Assembly (NCBI GenBank): GCA_949752735.1
Contig: OX457053.1
Span: 1,609,084 to 1,673,083 of the forward strand
Length of the DNA: 64,000 nt
DNA from: Lumbricus terrestris
Lineage: Eukaryota; Annelida; Clitellata; Crassiclitellata; Lumbricidae
Direction: 5' to 3'
Both the position numbers and the translations under genes were made by a program. This document shows, piece after piece, positions 43,401-53,800 of this stretch (position 1 is its first letter; each line of letters begins with the position of its first letter). The notes beneath the pieces are model-generated. The model ran no database searches. It worked only from the letters and a program-made list of their open reading frames with translations, and was not told the DNA's origin.

Positions 43401-44917
43401 CAGGTCACTGCTAATTATATGCTAGTTAAGTATTCGTTACATGAATAAATAGGTTGCTACATATCTAAGCAACGAAGGTGATTGTCTGAGTGAATGGAAA
43501 ATAAGGATAAAGAAGAATAGCCCCATGTCACGTGTAACCTCTTTAAGTGGGGACGCCCCGGAGAAATCAGACGGTTCTGAGGAAGGGGGTTCAGGTAGAG
43601 AAGTCGAAACATTTGTGGAGCGACCTAGAAATAAGGCCAGGTATAACCCACTAATTCTCCAGGAAACCGATGACCTTTCGCACAAATCTGCCGAAAGGGG
43701 CATGAACCCAGACGAGCACCGACGCGAGGGTGCTGTTGCCAGTCGACCAACAGCCACGGAGATATGTAGTTCCGGCCCTGGTATCCGTGAATTTACAGAG
43801 TACAGACGTCCCTCCCTGTCACCCAGACCTGAAGTCCCCGAAGGCATGTTAGCTCAAAATGTGTCCCATTGAACCCTCTACAGCTACCTATTTTTTCAAA
43901 ATTTTATTCCAGACGGAACGCGTTTGATTTGCGAAAAACCTAGGGGGGTGGCAACCACCCCTCCTTGGTAGCCCGAGGGTTAATACGCGTGCGGTGACCA
44001 GAATTAACAAAGCCATACCATTCAGGTGAAGCATACAGAAGCCGTGCTAATGTGGTGGCCCGCACTACATCATATAAGCGCGTCCCGGAGAGGCCATGAG
44101 CTACAAGGATACGTATCGCATAGAGTGATTGATGCAAATCCGTTCAATATGGGGTCAAAACTAAGTTTATCCGTAAAGGTTACCTCTAGAATAAGAGATT
44201 CAGACACCCTATAGACTATAACCCTAGTCACTCCTGGTATAGATGGGTTTAGATTAAAACCATCATCCGAACAAGCGAATATCCAACTTAGCAAAAAGGT
44301 CATTGTCCTCCGATTGGAAGTAATTTACCATGGAGGATGGGAAAGGAAAGAAGGGGTTGTGCAGTTCTAAAAATTCCTTTAAAACAGCCCTGTCCTGGCT
44401 CTTGGTGCTTGCCATAACATGATCAATAAAAATATTAAATCCTAACGAACGGAGGCACTCCTGCCTACACTGATCAGTGATCAATCAATCAATCAATGAT
44501 TCAAATCGTTTTTAGATGTAGACTTACTTATTGATGTGACACAGGTAAATAAACACAGACGCAAAATTAAACAGATAGTATTGTTCAGGTCATTTACAGA
44601 GACTGTCACAAGTGCACAACGCAAGGATAAAATGTTAGCAGGCCTTGATGTGCATATACTGAATATCGTATTCTGTATTTTAAGCATATCAAGGCAGCAC
44701 AAGATGACGTTATGGCGATCTTTAATCGGTAATGAGAACTTATAATTATGGTCTCGCTCAGAATATCTTATCCGGTATTAAAAAGGAGAGGGAGTATAAA
44801 TAGGAGGACATGATAAACGCAAGATATCTGTTCATAAAAATTCAACAACTTACCGAAAGCAATAATTGCCAATAGAACATGTATTCTAATTGATCTGCAA
44901 TTCAGGATCGGAAACAT
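33905..44917 (-). CDS. Gene II: two-CTLD membrane receptor with ITIM tail
   Basis: The predicted protein is 522 aa from nine exons: 44854-44917 (signal, MFPILNCRSIRIHVLLAIIAF), 40963-41271 and 39215-39331 (CTLD1), 38677-38907 and 38366-38506 (CTLD2), 37929-37991 and 37197-37253 (stalk), 35601-35682 (membrane, AVIAVLAIIICIIVIIAVV) and 33905-34409 (tail). GT-AG junctions and phases agree and the total is 1569 nt. CTLD1 has NETCVNVSSEIVCYFKGS, WQLCSS, NEAWTAGKRFTYSDWTWID and, after the intron, SEKLFYICQ. CTLD2 has TNKCLRFIN, NQCLLTKGDLAII, RYWIGLRKT and ECITF...KWTAVQC...VCQ. Calcium-sugar triplets are absent. A decayed second stalk-like exon is visible near 37380-37440. Introns contain four hAT elements (one nested), a SINE and two LINE fragments. 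Gene III is the close paralogue. Confidence 0.88.
34701..35512. mobile_element. hAT-like MITE with perfect 8-bp target duplication
   Basis: The flanks are TTTGGCTC at 34693-34700 and 35513-35520. The ends are AATGGGCGCCC and GGGCGCCCATG, inverted except for the first base. Internally TTTTTAGCAAGAG..TTGAAAAAT occurs twice (near 34760 and 35290), suggesting a dimer-like interior. The equivalent place in gene III (about 51380) is empty. Confidence 0.85.
35700..37190. other. Gene II intron, no gene seen
   Basis: Intron between stalk and membrane exons. A 73-codon minus frame at 36113-36334 has no recognisable domain and no conserved counterpart in gene III. Confidence 0.45.
37560..37809. mobile_element. 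hAT-like MITE (7/8 target duplication)
   Basis: The ends are CAGTGGCTTAGCCAGGAATT and the reverse of CAGTGGCGTAGACAAGGG. The flanks are TTATTGTC (37552-37559) and CTATTGTC (37810-37817). It is the same family as 56678-56941 in opposite orientation, sharing GGCCTGGCC..GATGC and TTTCTGACACCAACCCAAC. Gene III near 53365 keeps the unoccupied sequence. Confidence 0.85.
39570..40853. mobile_element. hAT element with perfect 8-bp target duplication
   Basis: It is flanked by ACGGCTGG at 39562-39569 and 40854-40861. The ends are CAGGGCCGGATTAAGG and TTGTTAATCCGGCCCTG, with matching subterminal CCGAACAGGG(G)CCCCCACA blocks. It is 1284 bp without a detectable transposase and holds a nested MITE (40259-40654). 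It lies in the gene II intron that splits CTLD1. Confidence 0.92.
40259..40654. mobile_element. Nested hAT-like MITE with internal ~80-bp repeats
   Basis: The ends are CAGTAGCGGCGCTAGGGG and the reverse of CAGTGGCGGCGCCAGGAT. The flanks ACTTTAAC (40251-40258) and ACTCTAAC (40655-40662) match at 7 of 8. The interior has three copies of a unit containing GATTTCGACCGAATGACTAA and GTCGTCAGAAATTTTGG. Confidence 0.85.
41591..41799 (-). mobile_element. tRNA-derived SINE, family 1
   Basis: The minus strand has a GGTGCGGTGGTGTAGTGGGC head, the B box GGTTCGAATCC, the body GGCAAGTCCTTCACTTGC and a tail ending near GGAGCGCTATAGC. It lies in gene II intron 1. Confidence 0.87.
41800..43000. other. Gene II intron 1, no gene seen
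   Basis: Contains no repeat ends or coding motif that I recognise. The sequence at 42180-42400 is more GC-rich than its surroundings. Confidence 0.45.
43001..43393 (-). mobile_element. 5'-truncated RTE-like LINE with perfect 13-bp target duplication
   Basis: Flanks ATTTGTACAGGTC at 42988-43000 and 43394-43406 are identical. On the minus strand the remaining ORF reads EERRIEAFEMKCLRLIMRIS, MIYFGHIMRKEGT, GRGRGRPRTNWLDNIKTWTG, then stops (43016-43018) and ends in a short (GGAAC)n tail. It is the same type of enzyme as the copy at 18621-19375 but from a different subfamily. Confidence 0.9.
43525..43872 (+). CDS. Hypothetical 115-aa ORF, unknown
   Basis: The frame begins MSRVTSLSGDAPEKSDGSEE and is hydrophilic and charged, with a central VERPRNKARYNPL. 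There is a stop 24 bases upstream of the ATG. The opposite strand is also open over 43437-43847, so coding is unproven. It could be part of a retroelement leader, given the LINE remnant just to its right. I do not recognise it. Confidence 0.2.
   Translation: MSRVTSLSGDAPEKSDGSEEGGSGREVETFVERPRNKARYNPLILQETDDLSHKSAERGMNPDEHRREGAVASRPTATEICSSGPGIREFTEYRRPSLSPRPEVPEGMLAQNVSH
43940..44485 (-). mobile_element. Degenerate LINE reverse-transcriptase fragment
   Basis: A minus-strand frame reads LRILVAHGLSGTRLYDVVRA, then LLYASPEWYGF, which resembles the region after the RT palm in several LINE families. Upstream on that strand (44260-44480) a frame reads AVLKEFLELHNPFFPFPSSM. Frames are broken by shifts and stops. 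Confidence 0.5.
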
Positions 44918-45400
44918 TTTGGCTTTGAAAATCTCGTACAGCTACTCTTAGCCAGATTGGTCCAACAATGCGACCCAACAATTCACGCAAATGACATCCG
45001 CCTAATGATAGATTGTCCCTTCGCCTACGCCTTAATTTGTATAAGCAGGCTTACTATATACATATACATTTATGTGTGCAGTCTATATACTTAGCTATAT
45101 TGTTAAGTGTTGTAATACGCCGAGCAAATTTCTGTCCAGGGTAACGGCCTCTGTTGTCATAGACCCTGGTAAAATCGGATCCATCACCACCCACGCACTT
45201 AATCAGGTTGTTTTTCTCAAACGGAAACACAGAGGCACACTTTATGCTGAAATGCGTATATGCACATTGCACATTATGCAGTCCTACGCCTGTATAAAAT
45301 TCAGTATGCACTGAAATTATATAAAAGCAATTGAATGATTGTTTATTTGCGATGTTATTTAACTGAATTTTTGTAATGGATAACATCAAATCCGAGGACA

Positions 45401-45722
45401 CAGAGGCGTAGCGACCGCCCTCCGTACCCTCCGACAGGAGGGGGCTCTGCACAGAAGGGGGCCCCTAAAAGTGGCAAAAAAGTTAAGGTATAACTAGGTA
45501 GCTGATATTTATTGACGCTGTTGCACATGCCAGGTCAGTTTTACTGATAGAACCGTGAAGTAAATACGGAATAGGACCTGCATGTACACTGTAGGTCTAT
45601 ACAATACAAACCCTGCATATTGCATGAAATAAATACCACATTCAAGTTTCTGCATTGTAAAGGGCCCCGCCGCCCCGGACATTATGTTCGCAGGGGCCAA
45701 GCTCTTTGTTGCTACGGGCCTG
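45401..45722. mobile_element. hAT-like MITE with perfect 8-bp target duplication
   Basis: The flanks are CGAGGACA at 45393-45400 and 45723-45730. The ends are CAGAGGCGTAGC and GCTACGGGCCTG (inverted, imperfect), with inner GGGGGCCCC-rich blocks. It sits upstream of gene II in a segment conserved upstream of gene III (about 60275), where it is absent. Confidence 0.87.
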
Positions 45723-46076
45723 CGAGGACACCATTAACAGAGGTTAAATAAAATATCAGCTAAATAATCTTGGCTCACTTGCAGATCATGACTGTAGCAT
45801 GTCTGCATATCCGGGCTGCTCTCAACTGACTTGTGACAATTATTCAATATGAGAGAAACTTAATACTGCCATTATCGCTGCAATTATAAGATCAGCAGGT
45901 CTATACGCAAAACTTATTTGCACTAGTCGATCGCTTGAAATCAAAACGCTGGCGTATCGGGTATCGTGTTGAATAGTAGGACACTACGTTCACAAATCCC
46001 TCTCGAGCTGTCTGTAACCAAGCACGCGTAGGCTGTAAGTTGTTTAGTCTGTCATACGTCTGGGACTATAACCTAT

Positions 46077-47330
46077 TTGTACCTTAGAAGACTAAGGGTG
46101 ACGGTTGTACTGGTAGAAGCAGCAGTATATTGTATTGTATTCCAGTGTTTCTGCCCATTAAAAAGCGCTTCTCGCAGCAAGGGCCATTCAGAAGCGCTCC
46201 CAGTGCGTACACACCTGAGAGAAAAGGCAAGTTTTGAGACTAGAGAAGACGAGGAAAGACATAGCGAACCGATGGGGAAGTCCATTCCATTTCATGGGAA
46301 TGGACCTATGCAGGGAAATGATCTGGATTGAGCCATGGCGGTCTTGAAGCGGAGAACAATGAGGCCAAGATAATCAAAGGATCAAAGAGGACGCAGCGAA
46401 GCGGCAGAGAGGGGTGAAGAATAAGATCACAAAGATACTTCGGAGCAAGACCCATATGAGACTTGAAGACCAAAATACGGGCCAAGAGTGGAAGCCAGTG
46501 AAGTTGTTCAGTCATGAATGTAGAAATGTGGGAGAATCTAGGAAGACGGGCTATAAGCCTAGTAGCAGCATCTAGTTCAGACTGCAAGGGAGGCCAAAAG
46601 GACAGAATTACATTAGTCAATCCGAGAACAGATGAAAGCGTAAACAATTAAGGTAAATGTCAAAGATGAAACATATTTGCGAGTAGCCCTGAGACGCCTT
46701 AGCTGGAAGTAGGAACAGCGAGTAAGATTGGCAATGTGTTCGGTAAAGATTAGAGGACTATCTAGGGTGAAAGCTAGGCTCGAACACTAGACGAAAAGTT
46801 GAAGTGAGGAAAAGTTTGGGAGAGTAATGCGTACTCAAGTTTTTTGAGCTGCTTAGAAGTGCCAAACCAAATCAACTGGGTTTTTGAAAATTTCACGGAA
46901 ATACGATTTGAAGATATCCACAGATGGAGATCTTGAGATAGATCATCAATTTGACTTGCAAGAAGGAGTTGGGCAGAAGATGGTCCATGGACATCGTCAG
47001 CGAAAAGTGGGCCAGTTGCAGGATGGCTAGGGAAAAGAGAGGTAATATCAGTCATGTAAAGGATGAACAGGAGTGGGCTTAGGACAGAATCATCAGGAAT
47101 ACCAAACACAACAGGGACCTACTGAGTCCTAGAGTCACAAGAGATGAATCATTTGGGTGCGATCAGACAGGTTGGCCGAAGCCAAAGGAGATGAGAACCT
47201 TTGAGTCCGCAAGAAGTTTCAAGACGTTGCAACAGAATCTCATGATCAACCGAGTCAAAGGCAGCAGATTACGTCTAAAATAGCATTAGGAGCAGCAGTA
47301 GTATGGTTTATAACAATATTAATTACTAGC
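46077..47330 (-). mobile_element. CR1/L2-like LINE, degraded
   Basis: Read on the minus strand, the RT shows AAFDSVDHEILLQRLE, then SVLSPLLFILYMTDI, a catalytic FADDV, NRISVKFSKTQLIWFGTSK, and the C-terminal LDAATRLIARLPRFSHI, EQLHWLPLLARI and KSHMGLAPKYLCDL. Stops and frameshifts separate these. The 3' UTR ends with the paired boxes AGCGCTTCTGAATGG and GAAGCGCTTTTTAATGG and an (AATAC)n tail near 46130. The spacer from 47330 to 48060 holds nothing clear. Confidence 0.82.
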
Positions 47331-48059
47331 ATTAATTGTTTAGACATTTCTATAAAGACAATGTCTACTGGGGCTTTTCGAATGGAAGGGACAAACCCGC
47401 ATTGATAGCTTAATTAACAGGCCTAGGCCACTTACATCCTGATGCTCTGAAACTAACACTTTAGCACAAGTGGCTGACACCATGCTGGCTGTTTACAGCT
47501 GTTCAGGGACACAAACTTCATTGCACTCCGTGACCTCTGCCAAATGCATCGAGAACGATTTTGTAACTGTATAATATGCAAAGAACTCACTTTCAATCTC
47601 CCCAGTAAAGACTCATCGATGACCTTTACACCAAGAATGTTATTTAAAGGCTTGAACTAACAAACCTAGTCATAATAAACATACTGTAAATTTTGCTAAT
47701 ATACACCGCATAGGCGGAGGAAGCGGGGGTCCAGAGGCAAATGCCCCCAAATTTGGGCAAGTCTGTTTTTCGGGCAATGGACCCAGGAAAACAAACTATA
47801 ATTGAAGTTCCACGCTCATTGTGACAACAAAATATTTTCCAGTGCCTATTTGCCCGAAACCAGAACCCTAGTAAAGGCAATGCCCAAGCAATACGACCGC
47901 TGAGGCACAGCTATGAATATATTCGAGCCACGGTGGATAAATTAGCGACAAGATTAATCAGATTATGTCAATGAAAGTAACCTATAGGTGAAGATGGAGG
48001 AGTCATTCCTAGGCATCATATAATTTCACAAACTGTTGAAGACTGTTTTTTTCGCTTGA

Positions 48060-48135
48060 TCTCGGCCGGGAGCGCCTCTGAGTAGGTACCTTGAAGGGGT
48101 GCTATATAAATTACGAGTGATTGATTGATTGAATT
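48060..48135 (+). mobile_element. LINE/SINE 3' tail with (TGAT)n end
   Basis: GGGAGCGCCTCTGAGTAGGT is followed by CTTGAAGGGGTGCTATATAA and TGATTGATTGATTGAA. It has the same tail as 52160-52230 and the SINE family 1 tails. Confidence 0.7.
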
Positions 48136-48159
48136 TAAAGTCTATGTTCATATTAATTG

Positions 48160-48488
48160 CATAGGCGGAGACCTGGGTGGAGAAACGACGGGCGAAATCT
48201 CGGGAAAAAAAGTATTTTCGCCGCCAAAAAAGTTGACGACCTTTTTTTTGTGTGTGTTTTTTTTAGTCATCCGGCCAAAATCTCGACGAAATATTTCTAT
48301 TTTCGTCGCCAAAAAAGTTGATGACTTTTTTTTTAGTCGTCCAGCCAAAAATTTGACGAAATTTTCTATTTTCGCCACCGAAAAAAGTCTTGGCACTCAA
48401 ACATTGGGGGGGGACAAATGCATGGGCCGTCCCCCCAACACTTTCTTTGGGGGACCATCCCCCTTTCCCCTCTAGGTCTCCGCCCATG
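48160..48488. mobile_element. hAT-like MITE with perfect 8-bp target duplication
   Basis: It is flanked by ATTAATTG at 48152-48159 and 48489-48496. The ends CATAGGCGGAGACCT and AGGTCTCCGCCCATG are inverted repeats with one mismatch. The interior has three copies of a TTTTCG(C/T)CGCCAAAAAAGTTGA-like unit alternating with AGTC(A/G)TCCGGCC. Confidence 0.9.
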
Positions 48489-48879
48489 ATTAATTGGCTC
48501 TGTTGGGTATCCACCCATACGGAAGACGTGTGCATCACTCTTTGACGGATTCATCAAATTATTTATGTCGCGATCCATCTCGTTTCATGCCTCCACAAGT
48601 TGATGACGCTACTCACTGAGATCGTGCATTCGAAAACTGTAGGCTAGACTCTTTTTGGCTTTGCTCTCCATAGTATATTATTGTCACCCGGATTAAACTC
48701 AGACCTGTTAATTGGTCACAAAATAGGCGGGGTTAAATTATATGTTTCAGTTTGCAGTAGCCTACCGGTAACTCAACACATGAGTCAACAGTCTCCTGAG
48801 CTCGGTATGCAGAAGCACCGTGCTACTGGAAGACGAAATGCTCCGCCATTTCGCGTATGTCGGCATTAGAAGAACATTT

Positions 48880-49455
48880 CGGTAATATTGACCCTTGACC
48901 TTAACGACCAGTTGGTGGATTAAAATAGAAGAGAGATGCGAAAATCCAAACGGCAACAGAGACTTTATTGCTTTCGTGCTGAAGTCTGGATATTGGCTTA
49001 GAATTTAGAAGCGCACGATTTTGTAGTTCATAATTATCGATTTTTAGGTTTCTCTCGCGGCAAACCTGAAACCTGACATTGCGGCACATTAGAGGGTGCC
49101 GAGGGACGCACTTTGCGATAGACTGGGTTAACAATTCAAGGATATCTCAACATCAGTTAATGTAAAAGAATGGAACACATAACTTGTATGACATCAGACT
49201 GCAAAGTTAAACGTGTATTACACTTACTTCAATTAATTAATTAATGCACTATGACTTTCTTACACTCGAATTAAAATGAAAATCAAGTTCTCTTAGTTTG
49301 CAGTTAAAGAAAATGTAAGAAATGCAATTCTTTGCTTATAATAGTACGAGGTCAATGGGTACAATAAAGTTACAATCACCTGGAAAATCACACATACGAT
49401 GACACTTAACTGTAGAATTATGTAGCCTACTTTGGAACAATGTTGGATTTCTAAT
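48880..49455. repeat. Duplicated block, partner of 61290-61995
   Basis: This segment downstream of gene III matches 61290-61995 in order, for example TTTATTGCTTTCGTGCTGAAG against TTTGTTGCTTTCGTGCCGAAG, then GTCTGGATATTGG, AATGAAAATCAAG, ACAATAAAGTTACAATCACC and GAACAATGTTGGA. Short frames inside have no known domain. Confidence 0.65.
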
Positions 49456-49662
49456 TTTGTATCATCAACTTTTTAACTGTTGCTTTTGCGTTAGTCTTGA
49501 TGCCCGCTTAATTACTTTTGTTAGTCTAGAAATGTCCGTCTAAAGTTGCTTATTCTAACCGTAATGACAAATTGCTCAGAGAATGAGTCACATCTTTAAT
49601 CGTATGCCATTGAGGTCAAGAAGATTGATGGTTGATGAATATCCTTGCTCCAGTTGAGAACC

Positions 49663-50830
49663 TCAAATTGTGTCATCGTAGTCGTAGACCTCCGATGCCC
49701 GTTCAGTGCTCAGTGTTTCTGCCTGCAAGCTTGCGTAGGCATATTCACCCTCTGAGTTGCCTTTGCATGGGTGGAAAGCAGATTCACTAGTGCTACAAGG
49801 AGATGTGATTGCGAGACCCTCACAATCTGGCAGGGAATATATTATGTCTCCAATTGGATGGACTTTTGTTGAAGATGTAGGATGAACGCGTGTTTCAACG
49901 AGTTCCATGTAGGTTCGATGTTCTTTGGCTGGAAGAGAAGTGTAGGTCATTCCCGACTTTTGGCGTTTCCCTCCATCAATAGATTTGTCTGGGGACAACA
50001 ATGAAATCTCCTCGTATTCATTTCTACTATTGTCTGACCTATTAACTTTAACGTTTCCAGGTTCAATGAGTTCCATGTAGGTTCGATGTTCTTTGGTTGG
50101 AAGAGAAGTGTAGGTCATTCCCGACTTTTGGCGTTTCCCTCCATCAATAGATTTGTCTGGGGACAACAATGAAATCTCCTCGTATTCATTTCTACTATTG
50201 TCTGACCTATTAACTTTAACGTTTCCAGGTTCAATGAGTTCCATGTAGGTTCGATGTTCTTTGGCTGCCAGAGAAGTGCAAGCCACTCCCGAATGTCGGT
50301 TTTCCCCTCCATCAATAGATTTATCTGGGGTCAGCAATGAAATCTCCTCGAATTCATTTCTATTATTGTCTGACCTATTAACTTGAGCGTTTCCAGGTTC
50401 AACGAGTTCCATGTAGGTTCGATGATCTTTGACAACCAGTGAAGTGTAGGCCATTCCTTGCCGTTGGTTTTCCCCTCCATCAACCGATTTGCCTGTGGAC
50501 AACAATGAAATCTCCTCGTATTCATCTCTACTATTGTCTGATCTATAAACTTGAGCGTTTGCAGGTACAAGTTCCGTGTAGGTTCGATGTCCTTTGACCG
50601 TCAGAGAAGTGTAGGCCGTTCCCTGCCGTTGTCTTTTCCCTCCATCAACCGATTGGTCGGGAGACAACAATGTAATCTCCTCGTAATCACCTAGGTTGCC
50701 TGATATATTTCCTGGAGCATTGCTAAGTTCCCTAGTAAACGTATTGAGAGGTGCGTTATGTGTAAGGCAAGATAATTCTTCGCTCTTATTTTGTTTGCAA
50801 CTGTCATTGAGTTGTGGTTGAAGATGTTGT
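49663..50830 (-). CDS. Gene III tail exon with five ~56-residue tyrosine-motif repeats
   Basis: The exon starts after an ACAATTTCAG acceptor and encodes 388 residues. Five units follow an Asn-rich lead. Each has the order (D/N)EYEEISLL, SVDGG or SIDGG, AYTSL or TYTSL, HRTYMELV/I, then VNRSDNSR. After the repeats come a GDIIYSLP box, EYAYASL and a C-terminal VYDYDDTI. Unit 3 has lost two tyrosines (EFEEI, ACTSL). None is a strict ITIM, since position -2 is Asp, Met, Thr or Arg, but all are YxxL/I/V. They could dock SH2 proteins when phosphorylated; that is inferred. The apparent Met of a shorter frame at 50670 is a TTG within the exon. Confidence 0.88.
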
Positions 50831-53800
50831 CTGAAATTGTGAACAAAATGATTACTGTGGCCACCAGCAGAACAAAAGTGTGACTAAAAAGTTCAAATAC
50901 GAAAAACCGAGTCTACTGCTTTGTAAAACTTCAGAAAGATAAAATTGCATTTATTTCCCGTAGTTATAGCCACTTGTAAGACTTTCCACACATTTGTTTT
51001 AACAATGTAACCTTATTTGATATGCAAATTTATGACAATAATTATCTTCAGTTATATATAATTACATAGCCTACCACTGATAGAGCGGATCTAAACTACC
51101 TTGAAATGGGAATGCTTGTGAATATTGAAAATGTCTTTTAAACGTGCAATCGCTCCGAAGAATTGATCGATGGTAGACGCAGACTCTTAATAATAACATA
51201 ATTTTTGTCAAGCGGTCTGCCAATAGGCGTTTTTCATGGATATAGCCTATACTTGCATGCAGCCGCTAGCGTTTTCGAAAATCTCAGTCTGTCAGAAGAC
51301 GACTTCTAATGGTAGGACTAGATCTACACAGAGGACTGCGGTTATTGCAAAATGCGATGTTGATATTTTAGATCTATATCAAGCCAAATGTCGTCACTCT
51401 GTACATATGATTTGTATTCAGCCTACCACAATGACTAGTTTGAAATTGTCCAGATTTCACAAACCCTTTTTTGATTCTCAGAATGAGGACCATGATGACG
51501 ATGATGCAGATGATGATTACTATTGCGGCGATGACAGCTGCAAACACAAACAAAACTGACAAAGACGCCTTACAACAATAAGATAGCCTATAACAACAAT
51601 GGCACCTCTCCCAATCTACACCTGATCTACTACCAGCAATAAAGTGGTTTTCCTTAATGCGCCAAGCATGATTAGATAAAGAAATCACACACACCAACAA
51701 AATTACATGGAAAGTTTCACAAACACTTCAAATTCATAATTTTGCATACTTAGACTCTGCAGTGCAGAACTTTGTGACCCCTCTGTTGTATTTTCTTTCG
51801 AAACGGCTGCAACAGATAATAATTATTATATGTATGTTCAATACGCATAAGTGTCACTGCATAGCCCGATTTGAGTAGCCATGAGTAGCCAAGACAGTGC
51901 GCTATATTTTAATAGGTAGTCAAATCTTTAACTTGCGAATTATATATGTGAGCTAATTACCTCTGTCTCCGTTTCTCTGGGCCGCCGTTCGCTTACGGTC
52001 AGCTGCCCGTGGTGTCCCTTTTCACGTACCACTACTGTGCAGCGAACAGCATTCTCCGTGATGGGTCCAGTTGTCTGGAATGTCCTCCCTGCGGCTCGCC
52101 TTTCGCTTCCCCGTGACTCTACTGGCTCTTTCTATCGGTTTCTCAGGATCTTTCTTTTTGACCTGCCTGGGTTGGGAGCGCCTCTGAATAGAGATCTTGA
52201 AGGGTGCTATATACATTTATGTGATCAGGGATGGGCAGTAATTTAATTGAGCAATTGAAATTACGTAATTTAAATTACAATTGTAATTGGTAATTTGTAA
52301 TTTGCAGGTCTGCATCAAAGTAATTTGTAATTTGTAATTCAATTACATTTCCCCCTGTAATTTGTAATTTCAATTACATTCCTCAAAATCAAATTACTTT
52401 GGATGCGACTATGCTAAGATTCTTTGGTGAATCAAGCAATCCTTGCAACAGTGACTCACCCATAATTTAAGTCATGCTGGCTGCCTGCACAAATTGCTGA
52501 TAAAAAAACTAAAAGAATATAATTATACGAATTGCTAGTAACAATATCTGAAAATGCATCCAGTATCGAACAAAATATTGAGAATCTAGTGGTCATAAAG
52601 AAGGAGAGGAAGATGAAGAACTTTATGGTTTTAGTGTGCAGCGTGCAGTGACCACAAAGTCGACCAGCAGAAACAAAAACGATTTAGAAATCTTGCAGCA
52701 TATAGAAGATGACAGGAATGGAACTAGTAGTGCCTCATTGCTAGCCAACTGCTAACAAATTGTTTATACAATTTAATGCTGCCATGCCTTGGTCTGCAAT
52801 AGAAGAGATCTCTTTAGTTTTTACAGGCATGATTACAAGGCCCAACAGATGGCTTTAATTGTTTGAACAGCTGCTGCTTCTTAAAGACATTTAAATAGAC
52901 ATTAATTTTTCTTACACTATAAATAATAATGCACATAGGCCTAGAAATAGGAAAAAAGGCATGCACTTCCTGCCTGAGTTTTTTATTCCAATTATTTCAG
53001 CCCCAAAGTAATTTGCAATTGATGTAATTGAAATTACGTAATTTGTAATTTGTAATTTGAGGCTCTGAGTCAGAAGTAATTTGTAATTTGTAATTCAATT
53101 ACATTTTCTCCAGTAATTGGTAATGTGTAATTCAATTACATGTTGCCTTGTAATTTGCCCATCCCTGTATGTGATTGCTTGATTGAATTAATGTGTGCAT
53201 GGTTTCATCCTGCTGTCCCGCGGGAGTTGTCACGGCTTGACTTTAAATAAATACCCGCAGTAATGCTTGAAATCAAGAATAGTGGTCTAAATAGCCTAAG
53301 TCATGTTTAATGGGAAAGTACTACGTTGTTCAGGACCTTCGGAGAGTTGGTTGTATTGCATACTTAGGAGTCAAACAAGAGAAGGAAGTCAGCGGCATCA
53401 TTTATAGCCTATATTAAAATGTTGAATTAATTTGTTTATAGCATTGATAGGCTGAATGGCAGAAAATGTTTGCTTTAACTTACAAATGAACGTGTGGGTG
53501 GTTTCAGTAGAGGTATCAGCAAACTCCGCAAGAGATGTCATTCCTTGACCTAAAATAAGTACTTAAAATAATCTTAGACAAACGCCATGTCTAAATAGGC
53601 GCATGCAAATGGAAAGTAGTGCATTCAAATGAATAGCCTAAATTATAAGATTCATTCACTGATTAGCCCCTGGATGTGAAACTTAATTTTGGCAGTAGAA
53701 CAAGAGTTCTTTTATGAATTATTTTTATCATGTCTGAGAGCTAAGATGTTTTAAATCAGAGAGAAAAGTAATTCAGTGGGTTGACGGTAGGCTACGCATT

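Noticed and set aside
43437..43847. 136-aa minus-strand ORF
   Set aside because: It is antisense to another open frame, with no recognisable motif and no family member in the cluster.
47700..47900. Another MITE starting CATAGGCGGAGG
   Set aside because: No inverted partner end and no matching 8-bp flanks could be found.
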